From Parasitella parasitica (taxonomy: Eukaryota > Mucoromycota > Mucoromycetes > Mucorales > Mucoraceae), in the NCBI GenBank assembly GCA_025201805.1, contig MU619241.1, forward strand, positions 165,166-210,133: 44,968 bases of DNA, in the 5' to 3' direction. Position 1 is the stretch's first letter. Each line of letters opens with the position of its first letter. Under the pieces are notes generated by a model. The model had not been told where the DNA came from and did no database searches. It saw nothing but the letters and a program-made list of their open reading frames with translations. Both the position numbers and the translations under genes were made by a program. Of this stretch, positions 8,708 through 19,604 are shown piece after piece.

Positions 8708-10740
8708 ACACAACATCTACGTGCGGTGCAATGTCTTGGAAACGTTCACGCAAACAACCGCAGTTCATTCATGCCGTTTTAGCTTATTTTGTCTTTTTCT
8801 CGAATGTTAAAAGGCGACAATCAATCTTTAAAAGACATCTTACGAAACGATACATTCGATTGAAAGGAGTTTTCAAGAGTCTATAATTATCAAAGCATTT
8901 TTATCACTTGAGGAAGCTTATTAAACCGAAAGGAATAATCTCCTGGGTCGACGATATTCTCTCGAAACTAGATCGTGCAAGTATTATAAATCTCTAATAA
9001 TCTGCTAAATCTATTCAGATGATGAAAACTGATGAGAGAACAAAAAACTTTGGAGCTTGTTGATGAAAAGATACTAGCCCACTCATGAAATTTCATAATA
9101 TCTAAAGAAAAAACGCACATTTATATGATCAACAATGTGCAATAATGGTGTATTCCTGCCAATGTTAAGCAGTGTGGGAAAGGCTATTTGTATGATGGGA
9201 ATTCGATTCTCAAAATTACTGATTGCAAAAGGGCAGCTTCGATGAAAGAAACAGCCCTAATAACCGGCGACAAGAGAGCTCTTGTCGCAATGTTAGAAAC
9301 AAAAGTCAATGCCTTTTGTAATAGACATACCATTTGTTTCCACCTGTCAGAGAAAAGTCGACTTTGCTATCCTCCCCATCATCATCATAAATGAAGCTAG
9401 TGTCATGTCTCTACATACTGTAGGTTCTCTACGAACTTTTAATTAGTTAATTGACAAATCCCTTCCTATGCTAGACATCGCCATATTATGAACGAGATTC
9501 CAGGACTTGTGAAAATGGTGAATCATGAGGAAGAATTCAAGTTGAAACATGTTTTCCCTTTGCTGGAACTTGTGTTTCATGTCATGACCGTTCGCTGGCA
9601 TTGCTCCTTGATGTATTTTTACTTGATCCATGACTTCAAATATCGCGTATTAGATAATACTGATACAAGCCTGTTTGCTACGATTAGAGCTCACTTCTTG
9701 ATGACGAGATAAGAATAGCAGAACTGACAAAAAATTCCTATATCAAAGAATGGCTACAGCTAAACTTGTCAACGAGTCTGTTACTTTTGGGATTATTATT
9801 AAAGGCAAGTAGAGTGTATCATTTCTCGACTCTTTTGCTAAACATTGCGATTTGGCGATCATCTGAGTCTCCACAAGCATGAGTTTGATAGCGGCTAGAC
9901 CAAAAACTCTGCAATACAACATTACTAACGATGGCGCACACCTTTCCTTACATGAATCCTATCTTGGGGCCACTATTTGCATTCAAGGTTTTTATTAATG
10001 ATGTTTGTAGTTACTCAAAGTTGGGGATAATTGGTGTCACCTTGACAGTTCTGATCCTTCATGTAAGCTTTATTACTACAATCTCTCCCTTCTCTTTTTC
10101 ATCCATTATTTTATATTTTCAAGGAACTACCAACATTACTATTATTTACAATTTGGTCAAACCAACCTTGTATTAATTTGATTTTAAAGCTAACATTCAA
10201 ATAAACAGCTGTTTCTATTAAATACAAAAGCTACATTTAGCAGCCTCACAAATTAATGATAATGATCACAAAGGTTTTAGTTTACCGTTCTTTTCTCCTT
10301 CCTTTTTTTTTTTTTTAGGAATTGATCAAAACTGCTCTTATCACAGAGGATAAGCTGCTGAAGCCTTACCTGTCTGACGGAACTAAACATATGAAGCTTA
10401 CTACTTTATATTTGCTATAGTTTTTCATCATGTCGTTTGGACACATTATTCTTTCATGGATCAAGATATTTCAAAAATGACAACTATTCGCCATATCAGG
10501 CAATGCTGCAATGGTAGCGATTTGAGAGTCAAATAAGATGGCTGAAATGTTGACAGACTTCATTTCAAATATATCCTTTGAGATCATTGTACATTTGTTT
10601 TTTTTTTTTTATGTGAAACGTTGTAGTATGTGTACTATAAGTGCCACTCGGTGTGATTGCAAAACGATGTGAAAAGGATGTAATTATTATTTTAAATAAT
10701 ATGTAATTGGGGCTGTATCATGTGTGAACCAAGGCAACGA
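8708..10740. other. gene-poor, decayed-looking stretch
   Basis: Two kilobases without a gene I can defend. Short coding-like snatches occur on the plus strand: one near 8930-8990 containing KPKGIISWVDDILSKLDRA, one at 9188-9394, one at 9488-9712, a hydrophobic frame at 9931-10176, and ELIKTALITEDKLLKPYL near 10318-10370. Stops interrupt them and no splice pattern joins them. An old, degraded gene or retroelement is possible but unproved. Confidence 0.5.
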
Positions 10741-10807
10741 ATGTAAAAAGGGTAAGGGTAAGGGTAAGGGTAATGTAAAAAGGGTTAGGGTTAGGGTTAA
10801 GGCTAGG
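10741..10807. repeat. interstitial telomere-type repeats
   Basis: Two adjacent blocks, each introduced by the same 12-mer ATGTAAAAAGGG (10741 and 10773). The first runs GGGTAA x4 (10750-10773). The second runs GGGTTA x3 (10782-10799) and then degenerates. GGGTTA is the canonical fungal telomere unit; GGGTAA is a variant. Confidence 0.9.
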
Positions 10808-10846
10808 TTACAGTAAAACTCTTGAATTGAAATTGTCTCTACGCTA

Positions 10847-11044
10847 CTATGAGCCAATGGTTGACATGTACTTTGATGCGGTTCCACCAATGCTACTTGT
10901 ATCTCGGAACTGTTTTCCAATGTTGTCGTCGTGTTCCAGCTGCTTTTCCTCTAATAGCCAATCCAGCAGCTGCGTATGATGCTTAAGATAGTTCACAATC
11001 ACTTTCAAGAGTATTAGGAACCCAATAATGTAGTGTAAAGCCAT
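10847..11044 (-). CDS. possible 65-aa single-TM small protein
   Basis: Small frame starting MALHYIIGFLILLKVIVNYL, with one N-terminal hydrophobic helix, then a charged segment LLEEKQLEHDDN and a Ser/Gly-rich end. It resembles small ER or mitochondrial membrane proteins in shape, but I recognise no family. It lies divergently from the vacuolar protease gene, with about 280 bp between the start codons. A donor-like GGAG/GTAAGT on the same strand near 11150 hints at a 5' leader intron. Telomere-type repeats lie just beyond its stop. A spurious ORF cannot be excluded. Confidence 0.35.
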   Translation of the reverse strand: MALHYIIGFLILLKVIVNYLKHHTQLLDWLLEEKQLEHDDNIGKQFRDTSSIGGTASKYMSTIGS

Positions 11045-11327
11045 GATTTATAACAATGGGGAAGGTGAAGAAAGAGAGAGAGAGAGAGGAAAAGAAAAGA
11101 AGTGCAAATCAGGAGATTCTCAAACATATGATTGTGATATATAAACTTACCTCCACATGCAATATAAACAAAAGCTGTTGAAAATTACTTGCAAGCAAAG
11201 CTTATACATAGCAATCATCAATATGGTTTAGCCGCATGAAATGGAGTTTGAAGCGTTTTGCTATAATAATTGCACACACTCGCGCCCCAGCAGGAGAATT
11301 TGCATTTTTTTCTCTATTGCAGTTATA

Positions 11328-14086
11328 ATGGTTTCTCCCACTAGAGAAGAGACAACCCCTCTGCTGTCGAGAATAGTGGACACACCAGCTGTGCCTCAAC
11401 AGAAAAACACTACCAAGCTCATTTATTCCTACGTATTTGGCTTCATGCTGCTGCTGGTCGCCTTTATCTACAATGTTCGAAACACACTACCTACGCCGCT
11501 GTCTGACGTCCAAGCTCGTGAACTGCACGATTTTCCAGGCATCCATTGCTACAATGAGTATCTGTCTCATTTCAACCAGCCCCATTCCGCAAATCAAAAG
11601 AACAATCAAGCCATTAAAGATTGGATTGTTCAGGTGGCTCACGAGTTCAAGCTGGAGGCCACTGAAAACGGGATTGCCATGGAGATTATTGCTGACGATC
11701 CTACGGATTTGGTGTCGAAACGAAACAAGTTTAGCACTGGTAAGCTGGGCTATGAACAATGTCTATTTGCAATGATTTAAAGCTCTGTTGTCTAGATGAG
11801 TACTGGATGGTTGAATCAAGAAATGTCATTGTTAGATTAGTGGGTAAATCAAACAACACAGACGAGTCTTTTCTTGTAAATGCGCATTATGGCAAGTGTT
11901 TGTTAGCATGTATGTCATATGTCATAATGACTGTGTGTCTTTAGATAGCGTATCTACTAGCCATGGCGTCACTGATAACGGCATGGGAACAGCTGTTGCT
12001 ATCGAATTGCTCCGTTATTTTGTACAGCATCCGCCTCAGCACACTGTCATTTTCCTCTTCAACAATTTCGAAGAAGGTGGTCTCATCGGTGCTGATGCAT
12101 TTGTCCACCATCCGTGGTTCCCCAGCATCAAGCTTTTTGTCAACCTAGAAGGCACAGGTGCTGGTGGCCGTGCACTGCTCTTCCGAAGCAACACGTTGGC
12201 AGCTGTCCACGGTTTGGCCTCGTCGGGCGCCCATCTGTTGCATGCCTCTCCACTAGGCAACGATCTGCTCCAAGCGAAACTACTCAAAAGTGATACAGAC
12301 TACACCACATTCACAAAACATGGAGTGCCAGGCCTTGATATTGCGTTTTACTACCCTCGATCTCACTACCACACCCAGAGAGATGATTTGGCCCACACAA
12401 CTCCCCAGTCTCTTCAGCATATGGGACAAATGGCGCTGGGATCAGTCTTGAGCATCGATGGCAGCGACACCATTCTGGAGCAAGCAGGTGCCCCTGAACC
12501 TGTCATTTATTACGACATTCTGGGACGTGTCATGCTGGTGTATAGCTTCTTTACATGTCAGTTGATCAACATCTTGAGCCTGATCTTTGTGCCACTTGGT
12601 CTATTCACCTGGTTCTGGTTCTCCACAACAGCCAACATTCACGACAAAAAGACCCTCTTAAAGCACAATCTTGTGCTCATTGGCAAGGGCTTTATTGCCG
12701 CTGTGGTGGCCTTGGCGTTTATGGTACTTTTCACTGGCTTCTTTGCCTGGGTTATGATTTTAATTAATCCTTCAGTCACCTATGGTGGCATCAATGTTGT
12801 GGTGCTTTATTTGGCAGTGGCTGCATTTTTGGGCCTGGTGGCATCTCAATGGGTCATGGCTCGCTTTTCAAGGTCATTTGCAAGCAATTTGGCCAATATG
12901 CAAGTTGGGTTCTATGGGCTGACTGGATTTTGGTGGCTGCTGCTTGTCTTTGCAACCTATCTAGGCTCGCAAAAAGTCGCCGCTGTTTATTTTACCGTGT
13001 ATTTCTTGATCAGCAGCACTTTGGCTACCTTACTTTTGGTAGGCACTCCCCCCAAGGAGATTGAAGGTGGAAGCGAAATAGCGGCTGGAGTGAGCCGTTT
13101 CTGGTCGATTGCTTTCATGCTTCAAGTTTTGATGCCGCTTATCTTGATGACAGAGTTTTTGCTGCTTGGCATGGATTCCATGCGACACACTACAGCAGAC
13201 GGCACGCCTGAGGGAGCCAGTAAGTGCAAATGTCTATAGGTGTGATTATGGTAAATGTTTTTAAATGTGTTTTGTAGTCTATGTTTTACTTGCTACTCCC
13301 ATCATTTTGATTGTTCTTCATCTGCTACCTTGGGTGCACGCTGCTGGCCAACTTCAAAAGACAACCTGTTGCACTGCGCTTGTATTTGTTGTGCTCTTTA
13401 TTGCTTGTTTATTGTCGTCTCCTTTCAACGGTGACTCATCGCCTAACCGTATTGTGTTTAATCAAGAGTACAATGCCTCAGATGCTCTGTCTACGGTGGC
13501 CCTCATCACTGGCTCTTCCTTTGGTATCTTGCAAAGAACATTAAAGAAAGCGCTGCCTTCGTCCGAGTACGAAACCATGGTATGCGAGTCCTATTTGACT
13601 TACCAGACTCGCTGCACGTATCAAACTGCGTTGACGCCAGTGTACGCCAGAAATCCCAAGAAAGAAATCAATGTAAACCACAGGCCAGCCAGCTGTGATG
13701 CCAAAACATGTCGCCTCAACATAACAACTACCGCCGAAAACAGTTTGCTATGTCAGTTGCAGTTTAGCAATGCCAATATTAATGGCTTGCAAGCATGGAT
13801 CAATGGAAACCATGTTGAAGCAGCTCAAAATGAGCACATTCATGCTCTGACTACGTACTCTAAAAGGCAAGCAAGCACTGTGCATTGGGAGCTTTTGTAC
13901 GATACTGATCAAGCCGAAGCCTTGGGCGAAGCTCAATTCAGCTGCATTTACGACGACTGGACAGAGGGCGAAATACCTGCCTTTACTACGCTCCGAGATA
14001 ACTTGCCTTACAATGCCCTTCTGACCATTAAGGGAGGAGTAGGTCTTGCCAAGGTTCATTACTCCCCATCCATCCCATTGAATTAA
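11328..14086 (+). CDS. PFF1: vacuolar membrane M28 zinc metalloprotease (Pff1 family)
   Basis: Multi-spanning vacuolar membrane aminopeptidase-like protease. Four exons (11328-11739, 11796-11891, 11945-13219, 13278-14086) give 2592 nt (863 aa) in frame. The short cytosolic N-terminus carries EETTPLLS, an acidic dileucine sorting motif. Next come TM1 (about residues 31-50) and the lumenal M28 domain: AHYDSVSTSHGVTDNG with zinc ligands near H168 and D180, FEEGGLIGADAF with the catalytic Glu pair near 212-213, NLEGTGAGG, and a late YHTQRDD histidine. A block of about eight further TM segments and a lumenal C-terminal domain follow. Intron 2 is a GC-AG intron (11892-11944) that restores the H-x-D motif. 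The frame is open to an earlier ATG at 11241, but MVSPTREETTPLL gives the expected short tail. Confidence 0.92.
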
Positions 14087-14120
14087 AAAGTTTCGACAAC
14101 CGTTTATTTTAACACTATAT

Positions 14121-14708
14121 TTACTTTTTTGATTTTTCCAACTGTTCTTGCTTCCACAGAGCTTGAAGAGGCTGGAAAGCCTTACCAGGCTGATCTCTTA
14201 AATAAAACAATTTGGCTCTTCTAAACTTGATCTCATTGGGCTTCTGCATAACTTTGATGCTCTTTAATAACGGCGAGTATAGGGAATATCGCAGCTCGAC
14301 ACCAACACGCATGACAATATTGCGAAGCGTAAAGTTTGTGTCAATTCCCTTTCTACGAATAGCGATGCAGACGCCCATAAAAGTGGACGAAGTGGTTTCT
14401 CCAGGACCATTCAATGTCTCCACAAGAACAATGGATCCAGGCTTGACGCCCTGAGGATTGGTGCGACTGAATAGCTCACGGCGGCCGTCCAGATTGGATT
14501 TCTCAATTTGTTGCTGTGTAATTTGTTCCATGACATTGATTTTGGGTGCTTTTGCAGCTGCTGCAGTGGTCGTGTAATTGTCTAAACAATCGTGTTGGCT
14601 GAAATCTTAAATTGCAACAAAAATGAACTTACATTTGGATGCGACATTGATGCAAGGGCGCAAGGTTTTTGCTGATATTCTAGTTGCTGCAGCTTTGAGT
14701 GCGTTCAT
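14121..14708 (-). CDS. MRPL19: mitochondrial ribosomal protein bL19m
   Basis: Large-subunit mitoribosomal protein. Exons 14633-14708 and 14121-14581 give 537 nt (178 aa), with a 51-nt intron between. Exon 1 (MNALKAAATRISAKTLRP) is basic and lacks acidic residues, as expected of a mitochondrial presequence. The mature part has the L19 signature: KPGSIVLVETLNG, GVCIAIRRKGIDTNFTLRN, GVELRYSLYSPLLKSIKV and RRAKLFYLRDQPGKAF. The yeast counterpart is Img1. It converges on the protease gene: the stop codons are only 34 bp apart, so the two 3' UTRs probably overlap. Confidence 0.9.
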
Positions 14709-15169
14709 ATCCAGATGGCTTCAAGTGAAAAATGTCAAATTATGGAAAGAAACCCCCCCGGTACACAGGTCGAGTAAGGTGCAGAAGCTTTCTTTTATTT
14801 GAGGGGTGTTGATTGTTTAGGCATCTCCCCGGTCACAAGCAGTCAGCTTCGTTGCTACCGTAATACCGTTACAGTAGTAACAAGCCTATATAGTAAAACC
14901 AGCACAAGCAATACCGGCAAACGATGTACAGTATCCCACTACTTGATGCTCTTTCATTACAACGAGAGAAATCTGGCTGTGGAAAACGAACCCCATGCAC
15001 TGAAGGGATAGCAGAATTGGTGGACATAAAAAGATCAAAAAATTAGAATCTCACACTGGCGGTGCTCGATGTAAAAGCATTAAATAGAAAGTTACGAAAT
15101 ATGTGTGTATGTCATATTCAAAAATTTTAATTTAGTAATACATGTTCAAAATACAGGAACGTGTGTAGC
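14709..15169. other. intergenic, no recognised gene
   Basis: Promoter side of bL19m and 3' side of the glycosyltransferase. A C7 run occurs near 14753-14759. I see no coding signal. Confidence 0.6.
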
Positions 15170-17008
15170 TTAACCCAAACTCCAAGTGGTACTGAGCCAA
15201 TCGAAGGTAGTAAACGATTTATCACTATTGCACACAGGGAAAGGGTGTTTATCGCTTGGCTTTGGCATGGAAATTGAAGTCTTGTCCTCACCAGAGTAGA
15301 AAGAGGCCATTTTGCCATAGCCCTGGATGCTGATGACACGATACTGAGTCTCACCAAGCAACCAATTCTCCATATAAGCACTGTTGACGCCTGGCGTCAT
15401 TCTTTGTAAATTTACCTCCTTGTGCACTTCGACATCAATGTATTTAGCAATCTGGTCTGGTTCGATATGCTCGATGGGCAAGCCAGTGATAACCATGCTA
15501 GAAATGTCGACGATATCCCCTCCGATATAGGTCTTTGCCAACTCACGGTTTGTGTTGAGAGCAACAAATTCATCGCGCAAATGAGCCGAGTCAGTGACCA
15601 AGAAAAAGACAATGTGCTTGTGATGGTCTTTCTTCTTGAAGCTAGCAAGTTCACTTGCACATTTCAAAAAGTGGCCCCATTTCTCCAAGCCGTTGACATC
15701 ATACTGAGGGTTTGCAAGGGCATTATCGTCAGTTCGCACTTGGATGCCAATACTCAACACGCTTTCCATTTCAAACAATCTCTTGTAAGCGTTCAAGAAT
15801 CGTCTGGATCCAATTGTAGGACGGAAGAGAAAGTTGGTGATGCATTTAAAGGCGTTTTCCTTGGTGAGGCCCATTTGATTCAGCGTGCGTCTGTATTTTT
15901 CGTGTATGTTGAAAGTGCGAATAATGTAACCACGGTTCGATCTGACCTCGATATACTATTACAACGGGTTATCAGGACACATGTTCGCTTTTGTCACTCG
16001 TTTGTGCAATACTTTACAGTGCCGTTCCATAGCTGCTTCAGATCGGTGTTTCCGCCATCTGGAAACATGGTGCTTGTGAGATTCTTGAGTTTCTTGTTCA
16101 GAGTGTCTACTTTTTGGTATCCCAATAAAGGATTAGTGTTATCTGTAAACAAGGCTTCCATCTCTTCGGGATCGTGCGACCAATCAACATGCGGACGCTC
16201 CCAGATTGCCTCCAACGGCAAAGGATTCATAGGAGCCCAATTCAGCAAGTAAGCTCGGTCCGTCAACAAAGCATAGAAAAAGGTGGATATCATACCTTAA
16301 TTAAGCAATATAAATAAAGGAAGAAGGGTAAAGGGAGTCGCTACTTACCGCCCATTCTGTCAGCTAGGCCTCCACATCCACGGTTGCTGTTCTTTGGCAC
16401 TTCTTTGCAAAGATAAGACACGAACTTTGGTCTGTTGTCAACGTCAATATCATTGGGAAAGATGCCTTCTTTGTATTGCTCCAAATACGTCATGTCCTTC
16501 TTGTGTAAATTTGTGTAGCGGTCTTGCCAATTACCACACTCGCCGTTTTCGTTGTAGCGCCATTCGTCTGAAAATGCACCAGTCTCGGCATCATAAAGTT
16601 GGCAATATTCTTGATATTCTTCGTTGGAGGCAAAGCCGACAGCTCTCACTAATGAATGATGAGGTGTAGGGGGTGTATATGTACCGTCAGGACTTGTGGG
16701 CATTTTAATGATGGCTGGTAAATGGCAACGCTGAACTTGTTCCTGCTGGTGATCAGTCTTTTGTTTATTTGTACCTTGCTGGGCGTTATTTTCGGTGTAC
16801 GTATAATCTGGGCAATGTCAGCGACCCAAACATGTGCGCTTGCGCAAGATGAATACTTACTTGAATAGAATATCGAGTTGACTGCCATCACAATGATGGC
16901 AAGTAAGCTAACCATCGTCAAAGCTTTGGCTAATCTATACTTGAATAATAGGCTTCCTTTCAGCTCGTTTTGGGGTTGGAGTCGATGATAAGCAACATCA
17001 CTTGCCAT
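15170..17008 (-). CDS. type II membrane glycosyltransferase, fucosyltransferase-like (GT37-like)
   Basis: Four exons (16861-17008, 16349-16807, 16018-16295, 15170-15946) total 1662 nt (553 aa) in frame. A short cytosolic tail precedes one signal-anchor helix (about residues 28-48, LTMVSLLAIIVMAVNS), then a low-complexity stem. The lumenal domain carries RGCGGLADRMGGMISTFFYA (about 192-211) with LLTDRAYLLNW, VRSNRGYIIRTF (about 296) and SIGIQVRTDD (about 360). This arrangement recalls the donor-binding region of plant xyloglucan-type fucosyltransferases. The family assignment is from motif memory, not a search. A Golgi role adding fucose to wall or secreted glycans would suit Mucorales, whose walls contain fucose. 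Another GT-B fold family is possible. Introns are 53-71 nt. Confidence 0.7.
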
Positions 17009-17171
17009 TTTATTTGTCTGTGTGTGTGTGTATAGAGAAAAGCTAAAGAAAATAAAAGAAGAAAAAGGAGAAGATAGTAGTGCTATAAATATAAAGTGAT
17101 TTGCGTTTGAAAATAGAATTCTTGGGGAAATTTAAGTTTGAGCAAGAAATTTTTACTGTAAATCGAATTAC

Positions 17172-17173
<2 letters not shown>

Positions 17174-17223
<50 letters not shown>
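17174..17223. repeat. T50 homopolymer run
   Basis: Fifty uninterrupted T residues about 165 bp upstream of the glycosyltransferase start codon (A-run on that gene's sense strand). The length is unreliable in any assembly. Confidence 0.95.
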
Positions 17224-17225
<2 letters not shown>

Positions 17226-17952
17226 TTTTTAATACAGTGCTTTAACTCTTAATTAAAATGAAATAGGGCTACCTGTCCAGATATTTAAAGTTTATTTGAT
17301 TAGTTTTTTGATAACTTGGCAAAGCTATTTATCATGTGCCGTTCCTAACACAATATTGAGGTTACCTCCCGATATTAAATCTACAAATTATGATTTAAAG
17401 TTTTATCCTATCCCCTTTTGAGGTAGGCTCCCACCATTTGTCTTGTTTATGACAATATGCACCGCATGCCAGGTTCAGGCTTTTCAATCGTGAACGATTT
17501 AGAAATAACATTGATGAGGGGTGCCGGTGCTATCCAAAATTATTTAAGATGCTTACTTCAACTACTTGCAAATACATGTAGATGTAGATATGTGGATGTA
17601 CTTTTATATCATATCATAGCCCAAGCAGGCCCAAGCAGGAAGCACAGATCATTATTTCCTATTTCAAACAACATTATATAAAGCATAAAGACAATTCTAC
17701 TATCTTTTCATCACACATAGCATAAGCAACAGTTACTTTGAAAAAAAAACATTTCATCCTATTCAAAACATCGGGAATTCCTTGTCATATAATTAGTTTG
17801 AGATAATACTTCGATTTCTTCTCACTACAGTTACAGATGATTTGGAAAGCAATTGCCATCTCTGAATGGCATGTCCAAACGCAACGAATGCTTAGAGCAA
17901 AATGTATCTGATACTAACGCTGTTGAAAATTTTACACGGGCTGTATCTATAA

Positions 17953-18198
17953 AAACGCATTGTTTCTAAAGAAACTGTACTCTTCATTAAAGGTAATGAA
18001 CGATTAAAATTGCTGTTGTGTTGTGAAGATCTACAACTCTTTATGAATGACTGGAAACACATGCTGTGGGATAAACGGGACGGCATCGAAGTGATGGCGC
18101 CAATGGGCTCGCCAGACTTGGTAGACCACTACAGAAAAGAAGTCTATGATGGAGATAGTAGGAATGACAGGGCGGAAAAGATATTCATATCACCATAA
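17953..18198 (+). other. weak coding-like frame, unassigned
   Basis: An open frame of about 80 codons containing FIKGNERLKLLLCCEDLQLF and PMGSPDLVDHYRKEVYDGDS. Composition looks protein-like, and a TACTAAC branch-type sequence lies just upstream (about 17911). There is no convincing ATG start, partner exon or family. It may be a fragment of a decayed gene or the exon of an unmodelled one. Confidence 0.25.
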
Positions 18199-18339
18199 TT
18201 GTACCGTATAAGGATAACAGAACATGAAATTTTATTGATATATGTGTTATGCAATGCTTGATAAGCCGACAACATTACAAGATGATGGTAGTGGTCGTAA
18301 ATTTTGGAAGCAATTAGTATATTATCCGATACAGGCACT

Positions 18340-19023
18340 TCAACTCGGGCTCTCATTAGTTAAATCTATAGTATTGTCGGATCCATTGGTTGGTGATCTG
18401 TCTGGCTTATTGCTATCGAGAGGCGTAGTCGGTCCTGAGGATTTACTTTGTCCAAGTTCACCACTATTACATAAACTCTCCTCCGTTTTTACGTTGTTTG
18501 TATAATGACCGTTATCTGGAAGAGCACTTTCTTGAAGTATTTGCGCATTTTTGCTTGTCCAACCCAAGCCATAACGAGCCTCAAAGGTCTGACGATTGAC
18601 AAAATCAACCCTGTCTTGCACCATTCTTCTGAGTTCATGAATCATTTCAAGAGCAAACTGCTCCAAGTCTCCAGGAGAGTTGATGTGAGAATACCCTCGT
18701 TTGAGTCTGTTTGTATTAACCATAACGCTGCTGATCAATGCGAGATTATCTAGTTTGAGGCCCCAATCACCAATAGCTTCACAGACATAAGCATTACTAT
18801 CAGGGAACCTTTTATTTTGTCTGGCAGGAAGGCTTTGATTATGTATGTCATTCTTTATTTCTCTATGTAGCATTGGCATGTTAACTTCGCTCAGCTTTCC
18901 AGGAGTCAAGATGATAAATCGACGAAGATTATCCAAATAGCTTATTACTTCCGCAATAGAAAACCATTTAATAGTAGTCAAAGAGCTCAACGCTTGTTCT
19001 TCCCAATTTGAATACATGTTCAT
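18340..19023 (-). CDS. hypothetical protein, 227 aa, C-terminal SIM-like motif
   Basis: One intronless frame starting MNMYSNWEEQALSSLTTIKW. I do not recognise it. Residues 1-150 look folded and mostly helical: AEVISYLDNLRRFIILTPGK, YVCEAIGDWGLKLDNLALIS and LEQFALEMIHELRRMVQDRV. From about 165 on it is Ser/Thr/Pro/Asn-rich and disordered, ending in NTIDLTNESPS. That end has a hydrophobic IDLT core next to acidic and serine residues, the shape of a SUMO-interacting motif. A nuclear protein is a reasonable guess, no more. The length of the open frame and the contrast between ordered and disordered halves support a real gene. Confidence 0.6.
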   Translation of the reverse strand: MNMYSNWEEQALSSLTTIKWFSIAEVISYLDNLRRFIILTPGKLSEVNMPMLHREIKNDIHNQSLPARQNKRFPDSNAYVCEAIGDWGLKLDNLALISSVMVNTNRLKRGYSHINSPGDLEQFALEMIHELRRMVQDRVDFVNRQTFEARYGLGWTSKNAQILQESALPDNGHYTNNVKTEESLCNSGELGQSKSSGPTTPLDSNKPDRSPTNGSDNTIDLTNESPS

Positions 19024-19604
19024 TTGTTGATCAAGAAAAAGAAAGAAAGAACAGCTGCAGCTCCTTTAAATAAATGGAATTAGGTTCACTTGCAACAACT
19101 TCTCATGGCCCTTTCTGTTGTTGTCATCGATTTTAATTTCCAGCTATTATGTAGCAAGAGGCTCGACTACGTATGCTTCATAAACATTTCGCAGAAGAAA
19201 ATGCTTTATAAAGCTCCAAATATTTCAAAATTTTCTATTTAGACAACTTTTTTGCTCAAAGATAAAGCATATAGTCTCATTATTGAGCCATCAGTATCAT
19301 TATAGGCAACAATAAATAGTAATTCCTAATTTTTCATTTGAGGTATAGCAAAATCAATTTAATTTAACAATTGAAGTAAAAAAAAAAAATATCTCCAAAA
19401 AACCTCTAATTTGTGCCAGAACAAACCTACTGATCGATAGCAATTGTTTAATGTGATTTTACTGTATAATAATGGTCAATATCTACCATAAAATGGCATT
19501 TAAAGGCTACTTTTGGTGTTACTTTCGCTCAAGAAGGTCAAAGCCATATCAATACCTTGGAAGACTCTTTATTTATTTCAGAGAAATGAACGGGTTACAA
19601 TCAT
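19024..19604. other. intergenic, no recognised gene
   Basis: AT-rich, with an A10 run near 19380. It separates the hypothetical gene's promoter from the acyltransferase 3' end. A short plus-strand frame at 19472-19654 shows no conserved feature. Confidence 0.6.

Larger units (their letters stand above)
17009..18339. other. long AT-rich intergenic region
   Basis: Contains the 50-T run described separately, a short CA/TG tract just above the glycosyltransferase start, and one weak plus-strand coding-like frame (17953-18198). I see nothing else supportable. Confidence 0.6.

Noticed and set aside
11241-11327. Earlier in-frame ATG of the M28 protease
   Set aside because: It would add a Cys-rich segment of 29 residues before the usual short cytosolic tail. 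The inner start places the dileucine motif and TM1 normally.
15422-16252. Plus-strand 276-codon open frame
   Set aside because: It lies antisense to the glycosyltransferase, whose exons carry conserved motifs, splice sites and consistent phase. The plus frame has no recognisable domain.
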